Assembly (NCBI GenBank): GCA_017521295.1
Contig: JAFXDF010000039.1
Location: 1-36,092 of the forward strand
From: Clostridia bacterium
GTDB lineage: Bacteria > Bacillota > Clostridia > Oscillospirales > Butyricicoccaceae
Length of the DNA stretch: 36,092 nt
Reading direction: 5' to 3'
The notes beneath the pieces are model-generated. The model made no database searches. It saw only the letters and a list, made by a program, of their open reading frames with translations, and had not been told where the DNA came from. Shown here piece after piece: positions 23,011-32,447 of the stretch (its first letter is position 1; each line of letters starts with the position of its first letter). Made by a program: the position numbers and the translations under genes.

Positions 23011-24050
23011 TGGGACACCTCCTTGTTGCGCTGCCGGCGGAGCTGGCCGCAGGAAGCGGAAATATCGCCGCCCAGGCTGCGCCGCACGGTGGCGTTCAGG
23101 CCGTTTCGGATGAGCTCATTCTGGAACCACCGGAGGTTTTCCTTTGTGCTGGGCACCAGAGGCGAGCCCTCCACATGGTTCAGGGGAATGAGATTCACAT
23201 GGCAGTTGAAGCCCTTGAGCATCCGGATCAGCTCCCGGGCGCACTCCTTGGTGTCGGTGACGTCCCGGATCATGGCGTACTCAAAGGAAATGCGCCGGCC
23301 GGTGGTCTTGAAGTACCGTCGGCAGGCAGGGATCAGCTCGTCCAGGCTGTACCGGCGGTTCACCGGCATGATCTTGGAGCGGATCTCGTTGATGGGGGCA
23401 TGCAGGGAGATGGACAGGGTCAGCTGCAGCTTGAGCTGAGCCAGCTCGTCGATCTTGGGCACCAGACCGCAGGTGGACAGAGAGATGTGGCGCATACCGA
23501 TGTTCACGCCATCCGGATGGCTCACCAGCTTCAAAAACTGGATTACATTGTCATAGTTGTCCAGCGGCTCGCCGGTGCCCATGAGCACAATGTTGGAGAC
23601 CTTTCTGCCGCTGTCCTTCTGGGCGAAGAGGATCTCGTCCAGGATCTCGGCAGGGGTCAGGTTGCGGCTCTTGGCCGGGTCAAAGGAGGCGCAGAACACG
23701 CAGCCCATCTTGCAGCCGGCCTGGGTGGACAGGCAGATGCTGTTGCCGTGCTCGTATTTCATCAGCACGGTCTCGATGCTGTTGCCGTCGGACAGGCCGA
23801 AGAGATATTTGATGGTGCCGTCCAGCTGGGATACCTGCTTGCGCAGGATCTCCGGCTTGGTGATGAAGCATTTCTCCTCCAGCTTGGCGCGCAGGGCCTT
23901 GGAGATGTCACTCATCTCGTCAAAGGAAGTGACACCCTGGTGCAGCCATTTGAAGATCTGCTTGGCACGGTATTTGGGTTCTCCCATGTCAGCCAGCAGG
24001 GCTTCCAGCTCCTGGGGCAGCAGGGATTTGATCGAAATTTTATCTTCCAT
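23007..24050 (-). CDS. rlmN: Dual-specificity RNA methyltransferase RlmN
   Basis: The 347-residue radical-SAM enzyme has the CxxxCxxC cluster motif CKMGCVFC (Cys113, 117, 120). MGTGEPLDNYDNV is present, and the resolving cysteine near residue 337 lies in GDISASCGQLR. RlmN methylates C2 of A2503 in 23S rRNA and A37 in some tRNAs, affecting peptidyl-transferase accuracy. It follows rsmB with a 1-nt gap and overlaps stp. This is not Cfr: the gene lies in a housekeeping context and follows the RlmN length and motif pattern. Confidence 0.97.
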   Translation of the reverse strand: MEDKISIKSLLPQELEALLADMGEPKYRAKQIFKWLHQGVTSFDEMSDISKALRAKLEEKCFITKPEILRKQVSQLDGTIKYLFGLSDGNSIETVLMKYEHGNSICLSTQAGCKMGCVFCASFDPAKSRNLTPAEILDEILFAQKDSGRKVSNIVLMGTGEPLDNYDNVIQFLKLVSHPDGVNIGMRHISLSTCGLVPKIDELAQLKLQLTLSISLHAPINEIRSKIMPVNRRYSLDELIPACRRYFKTTGRRISFEYAMIRDVTDTKECARELIRMLKGFNCHVNLIPLNHVEGSPLVPSTKENLRWFQNELIRNGLNATVRRSLGGDISASCGQLRRQRNKEVSQ

Positions 24051-24051
24051 A

Positions 24052-25374
24052 TCAGCCTCGTACTTTTACGATTTTTGCCATAAAAAAGCCGTCGGTGCCG
24101 TGGATGTGGGGCCAGAGGGTCATCATCCCCTCCTCTACCCTGCCGATGCCAGGCAGGTCAAAGGGCTCCAGAGCAAAGTCGGGATGGGCCGCCAGGAACT
24201 GCTCCACCACCGCCTCGTTTTCCTCTCTCAGCACGGTGCAGGTGGAATAAACCAGCCGTCCGCCGGGCTTCAGGTACTTTCCGGCGTTTTCCAGAATGGC
24301 CAGCTGCAGGGGCGGCAGGCCCTTGATCTTGTCGCCGTCCTTGTAGCGGACGTCGGGCTTTTTGCGGATGACGCCCATACCCGAACAGGGCACGTCGCAG
24401 ACGATGGCGTCGGCACGTCCTGCCAGGGCTTCCCGGTAGACGGAGGCGTCGGAGGGGATGGTCTGCAGACAGGTGATGCCGTAGGTCTGGGCGTTCTGGG
24501 CGATGAGGTCGCTCTTATGGGGATGGATGTCCATGGACAGCAGGCTGCCCTTGTCCTCCATCATCTGGGCCGCCAGCATGGACTTTCCGCCGGGGGCGGC
24601 GCACAGGTCGAACACCGTGTCACCGGGCCGGGGAGAAAGGGCCTCCACGCACAGCTGGCTGGCGATGTCCTGGATGTAAAACAGGCCCTGCCGCAGACCT
24701 TCATGCTGCAGCACACCTTTCATTGTATCAAATACAATGGCATTTGGCAAATGCTGGTGGGGGCTTGCGGAAATATCTTCCTTGGAAAACCGTTCCAAAA
24801 GGGCCTCCCGGGTGATCTTTAGGGTATTGACCCGGGCGGTGACAGGAACGGGGGTATTGTTAGCCTGAAGCAGGGCCTCGCAGCCCGCAAAGCCCAGGCG
24901 CTTGCGCATCTTGCCGGCAAACCACCTGGGGTGGCTGTAACGGATGGACAGATAGTCCAGTTCGTTGTCCCGGGGAACCTCCGGCAGGGCATCCAGACTG
25001 CGCTGGAGGGCCCGCAGCACGCCGTTGGCATAGCCGGCAGCGCCGGCGTTGGCGTGTTTTTTCACCAGCTCCACCGACTCGTTTACGGCGGCGCTGTTGG
25101 GGATCCGGGTGAGGAACACCAGCTGATAGGCGCCCAGGCGCAGGGCGTCCAGCACCTGGGGGGTGATCTTTTCCAGGGGGCGTGCCGAAAAGCGGCTCAG
25201 CAGAAAATCCAGATATTCCCGGTTCTGCAGCACGCCGTAAGTAATGGTGGAGGCCAGGGCGGCCTCCTCAGCCCGCATACCGGCGCAGGCTTTTTTCAGA
25301 TACAGGTCGGGCCAGGCCCCCTCCCGGCGGAAGGAGATCAGCGCCCGCAGGGCAGTTTCTCTCGCGCTCAGCAT
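24052..25374 (-). CDS. rsmB: 16S rRNA m5C967 methyltransferase RsmB
   Basis: The 440-residue product has the NusB-like N-terminal domain (about 1-140) fused to an m5C methyltransferase domain. SAM motif I is CAAPGGKSMLA, the catalytic motif is DVPCSGMGVIRKKPD, and the second cysteine lies in YSTCTVLREENE. It methylates C967 of 16S rRNA. It is flanked by the YugP-like peptidase and rlmN with gaps of 1 nt each, so translation is probably coupled along the array. Confidence 0.96.
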   Translation of the reverse strand: MLSARETALRALISFRREGAWPDLYLKKACAGMRAEEAALASTITYGVLQNREYLDFLLSRFSARPLEKITPQVLDALRLGAYQLVFLTRIPNSAAVNESVELVKKHANAGAAGYANGVLRALQRSLDALPEVPRDNELDYLSIRYSHPRWFAGKMRKRLGFAGCEALLQANNTPVPVTARVNTLKITREALLERFSKEDISASPHQHLPNAIVFDTMKGVLQHEGLRQGLFYIQDIASQLCVEALSPRPGDTVFDLCAAPGGKSMLAAQMMEDKGSLLSMDIHPHKSDLIAQNAQTYGITCLQTIPSDASVYREALAGRADAIVCDVPCSGMGVIRKKPDVRYKDGDKIKGLPPLQLAILENAGKYLKPGGRLVYSTCTVLREENEAVVEQFLAAHPDFALEPFDLPGIGRVEEGMMTLWPHIHGTDGFFMAKIVKVRG

Positions 25375-25375
25375 G

Positions 25376-26053
25376 TCAGTCTCTCCGGCTGCGGTTGGCG
25401 ATCATCAGCAGGCGCAGCAGCTGTGCCAGGGCCTGGGCCAGGGCGGCCACATAGGTCATGGCGGCGGCCCGGAGCACCTTGCCGGCGCCGTCCAGCTGCT
25501 CGGGCTGCAGATAGCCCGAAGCACCCAGGGTATCCAGCGCCCGGTTGGAGGCGTTGAACTCCACCGGCAGGGTCACCAGCTGAAAGACCACTACGGCACA
25601 GAACAGCAGCACACCGGCCATGGCCAGGGTCTGGTTGCCCAAAAGCACGCCGATCAGCAGCAGCGGCCAGGACAGGGTGGAGCCGATGTTGGTCACCGGA
25701 ATGATGGCGGTGCGCAGCTTGATGGGACTGTAGCCCACGGCGTACTGGACGGCGTGCCCGGCCTCGTGGGCGGCGATGCCCACGGCAGCCACGCTTGTCA
25801 CATTGTAGACGCCCTTAGACAGGCGGATGGTGTTGGTTTTGGGATCGAAATGATCGGTGAGCTCGCCGGCGATAGGCTCGATGGTCACATCGTTGACGCC
25901 GTTCATCTCCAGCACCATGCGGGCGGCTTCTTCACCGGTGAGGCCGGCGAAGGCCTTGGAATACTTGGCATAGGTGCTCTTCACCCGGCTCTGGGCCCAC
26001 AGGGCAAACAGGATGGCCGGCAAAAGGATCAGATAAGTGGAATCAAAATACAT
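25376..26053 (-). CDS. YugP-like membrane zinc metallopeptidase
   Basis: The 225-residue protein starts with a transmembrane helix (YLILLPAILFALWAQ). It has the zinc-peptidase motif AAHEAGHAVQYA, and further helices near residues 120-170 and 195-215. This is the layout of the Zn-peptidase_2 / YugP family, whose substrates are unknown. SD AGAGGTG lies upstream of the ATG. It occupies the position between fmt and rsmB seen in many Clostridia. The 53-bp gap after fmt is the largest in the array. Confidence 0.93.
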   Translation of the reverse strand: MYFDSTYLILLPAILFALWAQSRVKSTYAKYSKAFAGLTGEEAARMVLEMNGVNDVTIEPIAGELTDHFDPKTNTIRLSKGVYNVTSVAAVGIAAHEAGHAVQYAVGYSPIKLRTAIIPVTNIGSTLSWPLLLIGVLLGNQTLAMAGVLLFCAVVVFQLVTLPVEFNASNRALDTLGASGYLQPEQLDGAGKVLRAAAMTYVAALAQALAQLLRLLMIANRSRRD

Positions 26054-26106
26054 TTCTACACCTCTTTCGCAGGTTTAGACTGGAAATGGGGAAAAAAGTT
26101 CGCTTT

Positions 26107-27039
26107 TCAGCAGAAAATTTCCTCCAGCAGAGCGGCATGGCCCCGGAAAAAAGCATCGGCGGGCATCTTTTTGCCGCCGGCGCCCTGGACGGTGCCGATG
26201 CGGACGGCGCCCTCGCCGCAGGCCACTACGATGCCCTTTTTGTCATTCTTCACAATGGTGCCGGGCGCGCCGCAGGTGCCCTCGGCCTGTTCCAAGGATG
26301 CCCCGAAGAGCTTCATTTTATCACCGCCCAGGGTGGCAAAGGCACCGGGAGCGGGATCGTAGGCCCGGATGGCACAGCAGACCGCACAGGCGGACTTGGT
26401 GAAGTCGATCTTGCAGTCGGCGGTCTGGATCATGGGGGCGTAGGTGAAGCCGGTCTCGGGCTGGGGCTCGCCCTTCAGCTCTCCCTTTTCCAGCAGGTCC
26501 AGTGCCTTGACGATGGCCTCGCCGCCGATCTTTGCCAGGCGGTCGTGGAGGCTGCCGCAGCATTCGTCGGGCAGCATATCGGTGGCCACCGGCAGCAGCA
26601 TGTCGCCGGTATCCAGACCGGCATCCATCTGCATGATGGTGACGCCTGCCTGGGTCTCGCCGTGGAGGATGCAGGCGTTGATGGGGCTGGCGCCCCGGTA
26701 TTTGGGCAGCAGGGACGCATGGATATTCAGACAGCCGTACTTGGGGATGTCCAGCACGGCCTGGGGCAGGATGCGGCCGTAGGCGGCCACCACGATGACC
26801 TCGGGGTTCATGTCCCGGAGCTGCTGCTGGGTATCCTCACCACGAAGATTCTTGGGTTGGTAAACGGGGATGCCGTATTCCAGGGCCTTGACCTTCACGG
26901 GCGGAGGCAGCATTTTCATGCCCCGGTTCTTTGGGGTGTCCATGCGGGTGTACACGCCCACGATGTCATGACCGGCCTCGTGGAGGGCTTCCAGAGCGGC
27001 TACCGCGAAGTCGGGGGTTCCCATAAAGACGATTCTCAT
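26107..27039 (-). CDS. fmt: Methionyl-tRNA formyltransferase
   Basis: The 310-residue enzyme starts MRIVFMGTPDFAV. It contains the formyl-transfer motif NIHASLLPKYRGASP (Asn105, His107) and the conserved Asp143 in DAGLDTGDML, then a C-terminal OB-like tRNA-binding domain. It formylates initiator Met-tRNA using 10-formyl-tetrahydrofolate. The start overlaps the def stop by 4 bp (ATGA), coupling formylation with deformylation. I see no internal break. Confidence 0.97.
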   Translation of the reverse strand: MRIVFMGTPDFAVAALEALHEAGHDIVGVYTRMDTPKNRGMKMLPPPVKVKALEYGIPVYQPKNLRGEDTQQQLRDMNPEVIVVAAYGRILPQAVLDIPKYGCLNIHASLLPKYRGASPINACILHGETQAGVTIMQMDAGLDTGDMLLPVATDMLPDECCGSLHDRLAKIGGEAIVKALDLLEKGELKGEPQPETGFTYAPMIQTADCKIDFTKSACAVCCAIRAYDPAPGAFATLGGDKMKLFGASLEQAEGTCGAPGTIVKNDKKGIVVACGEGAVRIGTVQGAGGKKMPADAFFRGHAALLEEIFC

Positions 27040-27536
27040 TCCTCGTCACCCTCGTAATCGTCGTCGTTGTCGGCAAAATCGCTGGGATCCAGATACTCGG
27101 TGACCAGCTCGGTGTACAGATGGCCGTCCAGATGATCGATCTCGTGGCAGAAAGCCCGGGCGGTGAAGCCCTCGGCGGTGCGCTCATGCCATTCGCCGTG
27201 ACGGTCCTGGAACTTGACGGTAACCTGCATGGGGCGCTTGACCATGCCGTACTTGCCGGGAACGGACAGGCAGCCTTCGGCGCCGTCCTGCTCGCCCTGA
27301 CGGTCGATGATCTCGGGGTTGATGATCTCCAGGAAGCTTTCGTCCTCCACCATCACCAGGGCCAGGCGGCGCAGGATGCCCACCTGGGGAGCGGCCAGAC
27401 CGGCGCCGTGAGCGTCGGCAAGGGTCTCGTGCATGTCCTCCAGCAGGGTGAACAGACGGTCGTTGAAATCGGTAACGGGACGGCACTTTTTGTTCAGAAT
27501 GTCGTCGCCAACTTTGACAATGTTGCGGATAGCCAT
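27036..27536 (-). CDS. def: Peptide deformylase
   Basis: The 166-residue metallohydrolase has the three PDF motifs GAGLAAPQVG, EGCLSVPG (Cys89 ligand) and CHEIDHLDG (His131, His135, Glu132). It removes the formyl group from nascent proteins. The C-terminus carries an acidic tail (FADNDDDYEGDEE). I start at the ATG at 27536, which has GGAGG 8 nt upstream. An 11-codon longer form has no support. It follows priA after 13 nt. Confidence 0.97.
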   Translation of the reverse strand: MAIRNIVKVGDDILNKKCRPVTDFNDRLFTLLEDMHETLADAHGAGLAAPQVGILRRLALVMVEDESFLEIINPEIIDRQGEQDGAEGCLSVPGKYGMVKRPMQVTVKFQDRHGEWHERTAEGFTARAFCHEIDHLDGHLYTELVTEYLDPSDFADNDDDYEGDEE

Positions 27537-27549
27537 AAAGGGTTCCTCC

Positions 27550-30003
27550 TTATAAATAGTATGGGTCAATATCGGCAGAAACCGTCAGGGTTCTGCTGCC
27601 GGGCCAGCGGTCATAGGCCGCCAGCATCCGGGACACCAGGGCGCGGCTGTTGCCTGTGGCGCGGCCCCGGAAAGAGACAGTGTAATAAAAGCGCTTGTTG
27701 AGCTTTGCGATGGGGGCGGGAGCCGGGCCCAGGACCTGGGGCTCCACATCGGGTGTCTGCTGCAGCTGAACGGACAGCGCGTCGGCAAAGACCCGGGCGG
27801 CCTGCTGTACGGTGCGCTCGTCGGCGCCGCCGAAGCGGAACACGAACTGATCGGCAAAGGGCGGCGCTTTCAGCGCCTTTCGGGTGACGATCTCCTGCTG
27901 ATAAAAGGCGTCGTAGTCCTGGCTTGCGGCGGCTTCGATCACCGGATGCTCGGGGGTGTAGGTCTGGATCACCGCCCGGCCGGGCCTTGATCGGCGGCCG
28001 GCACGGCCCACTACCTGGGCCAGCAGGGAGAAGGTACGCTCGGGAGCGTGATAGTCGCCGCAGTACAGGGAGAGATCGGCCTCCAGCACGCCCACCAGGG
28101 TGACATTGTCGAAGTCAAGGCCCTTTGCCACCATCTGGGTGCCCAGAAGGATGTCGGCCTTGCCCTTGGCAAAGCTGTCCAGCAGCTTTTCGTGGGAGGT
28201 GCGGCCCTCGGTGGTGTCGGCGTCCATGCGCAGGATGCGGGCATCGGGCAGCAGCTGCTGCAGCTCGTCCTCGATGCTCTGGGTGCCCGAGCCGATGAGC
28301 TTCAGATGAGGCCCGCCGCATTCAGGGCAGACCTCGGGCAGGGGCTGGGAAAAGCCGCAGTGGTGACACATGAGGCGGCCGTTGCGGCTGTGATAGGTCA
28401 GAGCCACCGAGCAGTTTTCACAGGTGGGGATGTGTCCGCAGTCCACACAGGCGGCCATCCGGGCGCTGCCCCGGCGGTTGATGAACAGGATGGACTGCTC
28501 TCCCCTGTCCAGATTGAGCTGCAGCTCTTCCAACAGACGGGGGCTGATCCGGGAGGGATCGCCCTGGCGCAACTGGCCCCGCATGTCGGCCAGGATGGTC
28601 TGGGGCAAGGGAATATTCTGATACCGCTGGGGCAGGGACAAAAGATGGTACTTCCCTTCCCGGGCGGCGTGATAGCTTTCAACGGAAGGTGTGGCCGAGC
28701 CCAGGACCAGCAGACACTTGTCCTGCGCCGCCCGGTATTTGGCCACTTCCCGGGCGTGGTAACGGGGATCGGATTCCGATTTGTAGGTGGGCTCCTGCTC
28801 CTCATCGATGATGATGCAGCCAAGGTCATGCAGGGGGGCAAACACGGCGGTGCGGGTGCCGATGACCACCCGGGCACGGCCGTTCTGGATGCGGCAGTAT
28901 TCGTCATACCGCTGGGTGGCGGTGAGGCCGCTGTGCATGACGGCCACCTGATCCCGGAAGTGCAGCCGGAACTTGTGGAGCATCTGGGGGGTCAGGGCGA
29001 TCTCGGGCACCAGCAGGATGGCGTTTTTGCCCTGCTCCAGGGTGCGCTGGATCAGTTTGATATAAACCTGGGTCTTGCCGCTGCCGGTGACGCCGAACAG
29101 CAGGGCGGCTTCGGGGCTTCCGGTGTCCTGCAGGGCGCACAGGCGGTCAAAGGCAGCCTGCTGCTGCCCGTTGAGGGCCACAGGCTCCGCGACCTCGGTC
29201 TTGCCCAGGCGGGGCATACGGCTGACCTGTACCGGCTCGGACACCAGAATGCCCAGGGTCACCAGACGGCGGATGAGGGCCGGGCCCACGCCGGTGAGGT
29301 AGCAGACCTCTTTTTCGGGCAGCTGACCGGCCTGGTGGATCACCCGGAGGACGGTCTCCCGCTTTTCCTTGAGGGCGCCCTTGCCGATCTGGCCAAGGGC
29401 CTGCTCCAACGGCTGGGCCAGGCGCACCATGGTGATCTTCTTTTCCCGGACGGTCTGCTGAAACTGCTGTTTGACGGCCAGATGACCGGTTTTCACCAGC
29501 TGAGCCAGTTCCTTATTGCAGTTCTCCAGACCGCAGCGCTTGGCGATCTCGGGTGCGGTAAGAGGCTTGTCAGCGGTTTTTACCGCCTCGTAAACCGTCA
29601 GGCGCTTGCCCGACAGGCCGTCGGCAGAGGACTCCCCTGCCAGATAGGTTTCGGCTTTGCGGTTCCAGACTCCGGGGGGGAACAAGGCGTTGGCTGCCTG
29701 AAAAAAGGTACAGAAATACCGCCGGCACATCCACAGCGCCAGCGCCTTCTGCCCCGGTGAGAGCACAACGTCATCGTCAAACACATGGGCCAGGGCCTTG
29801 AGCTGACGGGGCTGTTCCGCCTCGGTCAGTTCCAGGATGATGCCCTCGGTTTTCCGATTTCCCGCGCCAAAGGGTACGATCACACGCTGCCCCTCCCGGA
29901 GGGAATCCCGCCAGGCAGAGGGCACGCTATAATCATAGGGGCGGTCTATGGAATAGACCGCCGCCGCTACCGCCACGCGGGCAACCAGAGTCTGCCCGTT
30001 CAT
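27550..30003 (-). CDS. priA: Primosomal replication protein N' (PriA helicase)
   Basis: The 817-residue SF2 helicase has an N-terminal 3'-DNA-binding region and a winged-helix part. Walker A GVTGSGKT is at 304-311. Walker B reads DEEQ (400-403) where E. coli has DEEH. LGSATPS follows, then the zinc-binding cysteine block (about 519-561: CVDCGHIPTCENC, CHHCG, CPECG) and VGRAGRRSRPG. PriA reloads the replisome at stalled forks. The start is ATG 30003, 6 nt after rpoZ stops, with only a weak GAAGAA-type SD. In Clostridia def and fmt commonly follow priA, as here. Confidence 0.97.
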   Translation of the reverse strand: MNGQTLVARVAVAAAVYSIDRPYDYSVPSAWRDSLREGQRVIVPFGAGNRKTEGIILELTEAEQPRQLKALAHVFDDDVVLSPGQKALALWMCRRYFCTFFQAANALFPPGVWNRKAETYLAGESSADGLSGKRLTVYEAVKTADKPLTAPEIAKRCGLENCNKELAQLVKTGHLAVKQQFQQTVREKKITMVRLAQPLEQALGQIGKGALKEKRETVLRVIHQAGQLPEKEVCYLTGVGPALIRRLVTLGILVSEPVQVSRMPRLGKTEVAEPVALNGQQQAAFDRLCALQDTGSPEAALLFGVTGSGKTQVYIKLIQRTLEQGKNAILLVPEIALTPQMLHKFRLHFRDQVAVMHSGLTATQRYDEYCRIQNGRARVVIGTRTAVFAPLHDLGCIIIDEEQEPTYKSESDPRYHAREVAKYRAAQDKCLLVLGSATPSVESYHAAREGKYHLLSLPQRYQNIPLPQTILADMRGQLRQGDPSRISPRLLEELQLNLDRGEQSILFINRRGSARMAACVDCGHIPTCENCSVALTYHSRNGRLMCHHCGFSQPLPEVCPECGGPHLKLIGSGTQSIEDELQQLLPDARILRMDADTTEGRTSHEKLLDSFAKGKADILLGTQMVAKGLDFDNVTLVGVLEADLSLYCGDYHAPERTFSLLAQVVGRAGRRSRPGRAVIQTYTPEHPVIEAAASQDYDAFYQQEIVTRKALKAPPFADQFVFRFGGADERTVQQAARVFADALSVQLQQTPDVEPQVLGPAPAPIAKLNKRFYYTVSFRGRATGNSRALVSRMLAAYDRWPGSRTLTVSADIDPYYL

Positions 30004-30009
30004 GGCGGA

Positions 30010-30240
30010 TTATTCTTCGATGGTGACCACAGGCACATCGTTGGCCTGCACGTTGGTGGTGTTGACGATCTTGCCGGAAATGATATCGTCCAGAGCCAGC
30101 TTGACGGGTTTTTCGGTGAGCTTGATCTCGCTCAGCTCGGCATTCTCGGCGATCTCGCGGGCACGCTTGGCGGCCACGTTCACCAGCAGGTAACGGTTGT
30201 CAACCTTTTCCAGCAGTTCGGTCATGGAAGGATGCAGCAT
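30010..30240 (-). CDS. rpoZ: DNA-directed RNA polymerase omega subunit
   Basis: The 76-residue product matches short Gram-positive omega proteins: VDNRYLLVNVAAKRAREIAE, then KPVKLALDDIISGKI. Omega aids assembly of the beta' subunit. The ATG at 30240 has GGAG 9 nt upstream. A longer in-frame extension runs through gmk and is not real. It lies between gmk and priA, the usual arrangement in Firmicutes. Confidence 0.95.
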   Translation of the reverse strand: MLHPSMTELLEKVDNRYLLVNVAAKRAREIAENAELSEIKLTEKPVKLALDDIISGKIVNTTNVQANDVPVVTIEE

Positions 30241-30278
30241 AGTGTTTTTCTCCTTTATTTCAATCAAAAATATTATGT

Positions 30279-30872
30279 TCAGTTCAGGGTGAAGCCCAGA
30301 TTTTCCCGCAGGCAGCGGCAGGACAGGATGATGGCCCGCAGCCGGTCGGCAGCGTCCTCCACCTTGTCGTTGACCACGATAAAGCGGAACTCGTCCATGT
30401 TGGCGCATTCCTGCCGGGCGATGGCAAGGCGCTTGCAGATGACCTCTTCGGTCTCGGTGCCCCGGCCACGAAGCCGGTTTTCCAGCTCTTCAAAGGAGGG
30501 CGGCGCGATGAACACCAGAACGGCCTTGGGCAGGCGCTTTTTCACCTGCAGGGCGCCCTGGAGCTCGATCTCCAGGATCACGTCGTGACCCTGCTCCAAG
30601 TGTTCCTCCACGGGGTCCAGGGGAGTGCCGTAATAGTTTTCGGCGTACCGGGCGTACTCCAGAAAACGGTCCTTTTCGATCAGTTCCTCAAACCGTTCCT
30701 TGGTGAGGAAATGGTAATGGACGCCGTCCACCTCCCCCTCACGGGGCTTGCGGGTGGTGGCCGACACCGAGAAGTACAGACCCTCCAGGGACTGGATGAC
30801 CTGTTTGAGAACGGTGCCCTTGCCGGCGCCGCTGGGGCCGGTGATAACGAACAGGGTGCCTTTTTTATTCAT
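30279..30872 (-). CDS. gmk: Guanylate kinase
   Basis: The 197-residue kinase has P-loop GPSGAGKGT (12-20), the GMP-binding segment [19 protein letters not shown] and the lid region [15 protein letters not shown]. It converts GMP to GDP with ATP. The ATG at 30872 has GGAGG 6 nt upstream, and the gene overlaps the end of remA by 8 bp. In Firmicutes Gmk can be an alarmone target. Whether this one is cannot be read from sequence. Confidence 0.97.
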   Translation of the reverse strand: MNKKGTLFVITGPSGAGKGTVLKQVIQSLEGLYFSVSATTRKPREGEVDGVHYHFLTKERFEELIEKDRFLEYARYAENYYGTPLDPVEEHLEQGHDVILEIELQGALQVKKRLPKAVLVFIAPPSFEELENRLRGRGTETEEVICKRLAIARQECANMDEFRFIVVNDKVEDAADRLRAIILSCRCLRENLGFTLN

Positions 30873-31134
30873 CGGAATCCTCCTCTTCGGCGGCCTCATA
30901 CTCCGAGCTGAGACGGTTGGCAATGGTCTCGGGCTGGATGGGCGACAGGATCACGTGGTCGGAATCGGTGACCAGCACGCTGCGGCTGCGACGGCCGTAG
31001 GTGGCGTCAATGAGCATGTTGCTTTCCTTGGCCTTGGAAATGATACGGCGGATGGGGGCCGACTCGGGGCTGACGATGGCCACCAGACGGTTGGCCGACA
31101 CCATGTTGCCGAAGCCGATATTGATGAGTTTCAT
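30865..31134 (-). CDS. remA: RemA/DUF370 family regulator
   Basis: The 89-residue protein matches Rem[32 protein letters not shown] and a central [11 protein letters not shown]. It has an acidic tail ([10 protein letters not shown]). In Bacillus subtilis RemA is a DNA-binding, filament-like activator of matrix and osmoprotectant genes. In Clostridia the gene is always near gmk and its targets are less known. It starts 9 nt after yicC and overlaps gmk. Confidence 0.95.
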   Translation of the reverse strand: MKLINIGFGNMVSANRLVAIVSPESAPIRRIISKAKESNMLIDATYGRRSRSVLVTDSDHVILSPIQPETIANRLSSEYEAAEEEDSDE

Positions 31135-31143
31135 AAGTACTCC

Positions 31144-32022
31144 TTACTCCAGATTCTGGATCTGTTCCCGGATCTTTTCGATCTCGGCCTTCATGTCCAC
31201 CACCGTCTTGGCGATCTGGAAGTCATTGGCCTTGGAGCCGATGGTGTTGGTCTCCCGGTTCATTTCCTGCACCAAAAAGTCCAGCTTGCGGCCGATGGCC
31301 ACGGGGCTCTTCAGCATGGTATCCAGCTGGGACAGGTGGGAGCGCAGGCGGACGATCTCCTCGGTGACGTTGACCTTGTCGGCGTAGAGGGCGGCCTCCT
31401 GCAGGATACGCTGCTGGGCCAGTTCGGAGCCGTCCAGGATCTCGGTCATGCGGGCGGCGATGCGGGCGCGGTATTCCTCCACGCAGTCGGGAGAACGCCC
31501 CTCCACAAAGTCCACCGACTTTGCAATGAGGCCGGCGCGGTAGATCACGTCCTCCACCAGACGGGCGCCTTCCTTTTCACGCATGGCATTGTACTCGGTA
31601 AGGGCCTGGGCCAGAACGGCGGAAACCTCGGCCTTCAGCTGGTCGGCGTCGGCCTCTTCCTTGTTCTGCTCCATGGCATCGGGCAGACGCAGCAGGGACA
31701 GGGCGGTGACCTCGTCGGACAGGCCGTAGGTCTCGGACACCTTTTTGAGGGCGTCCACATAGCCCTGGATGACCGCCATATTGGGGGTCACCTTGATATC
31801 GGCGCCCTCCTTGGCCCGGACGGACACGAAAATGTCCACCTTGCCCCGGGCGATGGAGGCCTGGGCCTGCTTGGACACCACGTCCTCCAGATAACCGTAA
31901 ATGCGGGGCACCTTGATGTTCAGATCCAGGTAGCGGTGGTTGACAGAACGCAGTTCCACCGTGATCTCCCGGAGATCGTTTTCCACTTTCACACGGCCGT
32001 AGCCGGTCATGCTTTTCAGCAA
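31144..32022 (-). CDS. yicC: YicC family endoribonuclease-like protein
   Basis: The product is about 292 residues. The N-terminal KSMTGYGRVKVEN and ELRSVNHRYLDLNIK are family hallmarks, and the C-terminal domain has LDFLVQEMNRETNTIGSK and a final coiled coil. E. coli YicC is linked to RNA turnover. I start at TTG 32022, because AGGAAGTGAT, nearly a full anti-SD match, lies upstream with the optimal spacing. A GTG at 32031 lies inside that SD and the next ATG is 20 nt away. It follows the RseC-like gene by 17 nt. Confidence 0.92.
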   Translation of the reverse strand: MLKSMTGYGRVKVENDLREITVELRSVNHRYLDLNIKVPRIYGYLEDVVSKQAQASIARGKVDIFVSVRAKEGADIKVTPNMAVIQGYVDALKKVSETYGLSDEVTALSLLRLPDAMEQNKEEADADQLKAEVSAVLAQALTEYNAMREKEGARLVEDVIYRAGLIAKSVDFVEGRSPDCVEEYRARIAARMTEILDGSELAQQRILQEAALYADKVNVTEEIVRLRSHLSQLDTMLKSPVAIGRKLDFLVQEMNRETNTIGSKANDFQIAKTVVDMKAEIEKIREQIQNLE

Positions 32023-32039
32023 CTGAATCACTTCCTAAC

Positions 32040-32447
32040 TTATTCCAGCACTTCCACGATGGTGAAGTGCATTTCCTTATTGTTTTTCTTCATGCTGCGG
32101 GACACGTACATGCAGATGAGGATGCCCACCACAAAGGCGGCAACGCCGGCGATCACGCGGGGCGTTTCTCCCCCGGGCATCACAAAATAGCCCAGGAAAA
32201 ACAGCACCAGCGGCATGAGATAAAGCATGGCGGCCAGCTTGAGGACACGGTTGGTGTCGCTGCGGACGATGACATCGTCCCCCTTCTGAGCGCCCACAAA
32301 ATTGTCGGCGTCCACCATGACGATCTCGTCGGGATGGGGGCAGCCGTGACAGGTATGGCAGTCACCGCTGCAGGCCGATTTGCGCTTGACGGCCACACGG
32401 GCGGTGGTGCTGTTGACAATACGGATGACTTGTGCTTGCTGTTCCAT
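32040..32447 (-). CDS. RseC/MucC-type (SoxR-reducing) membrane protein
   Basis: The 135-residue protein has an N-terminal domain with four cysteines in the RseC pattern Cx3Cx2Cx2C (Cys26, 30, 33, 36), then two transmembrane helices (about 70-90 and 97-116) and a short basic tail. RseC homologues belong to Rsx/Rnf-linked redox systems and to SigE control in Proteobacteria. In Clostridia they occur singly and function is unclear. No rnf genes are in the window. The SD GAGG lies in the loop of a small hairpin (32448-32464). Confidence 0.9.
   Translation of the reverse strand: MEQQAQVIRIVNSTTARVAVKRKSACSGDCHTCHGCPHPDEIVMVDADNFVGAQKGDDVIVRSDTNRVLKLAAMLYLMPLVLFFLGYFVMPGGETPRVIAGVAAFVVGILICMYVSRSMKKNNKEMHFTIVEVLE

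Noticed and set aside
23007..24050. Cfr-type antibiotic resistance methyltransferase
   Set aside because: The length, motifs and operon position between rsmB and stp are those of housekeeping RlmN.
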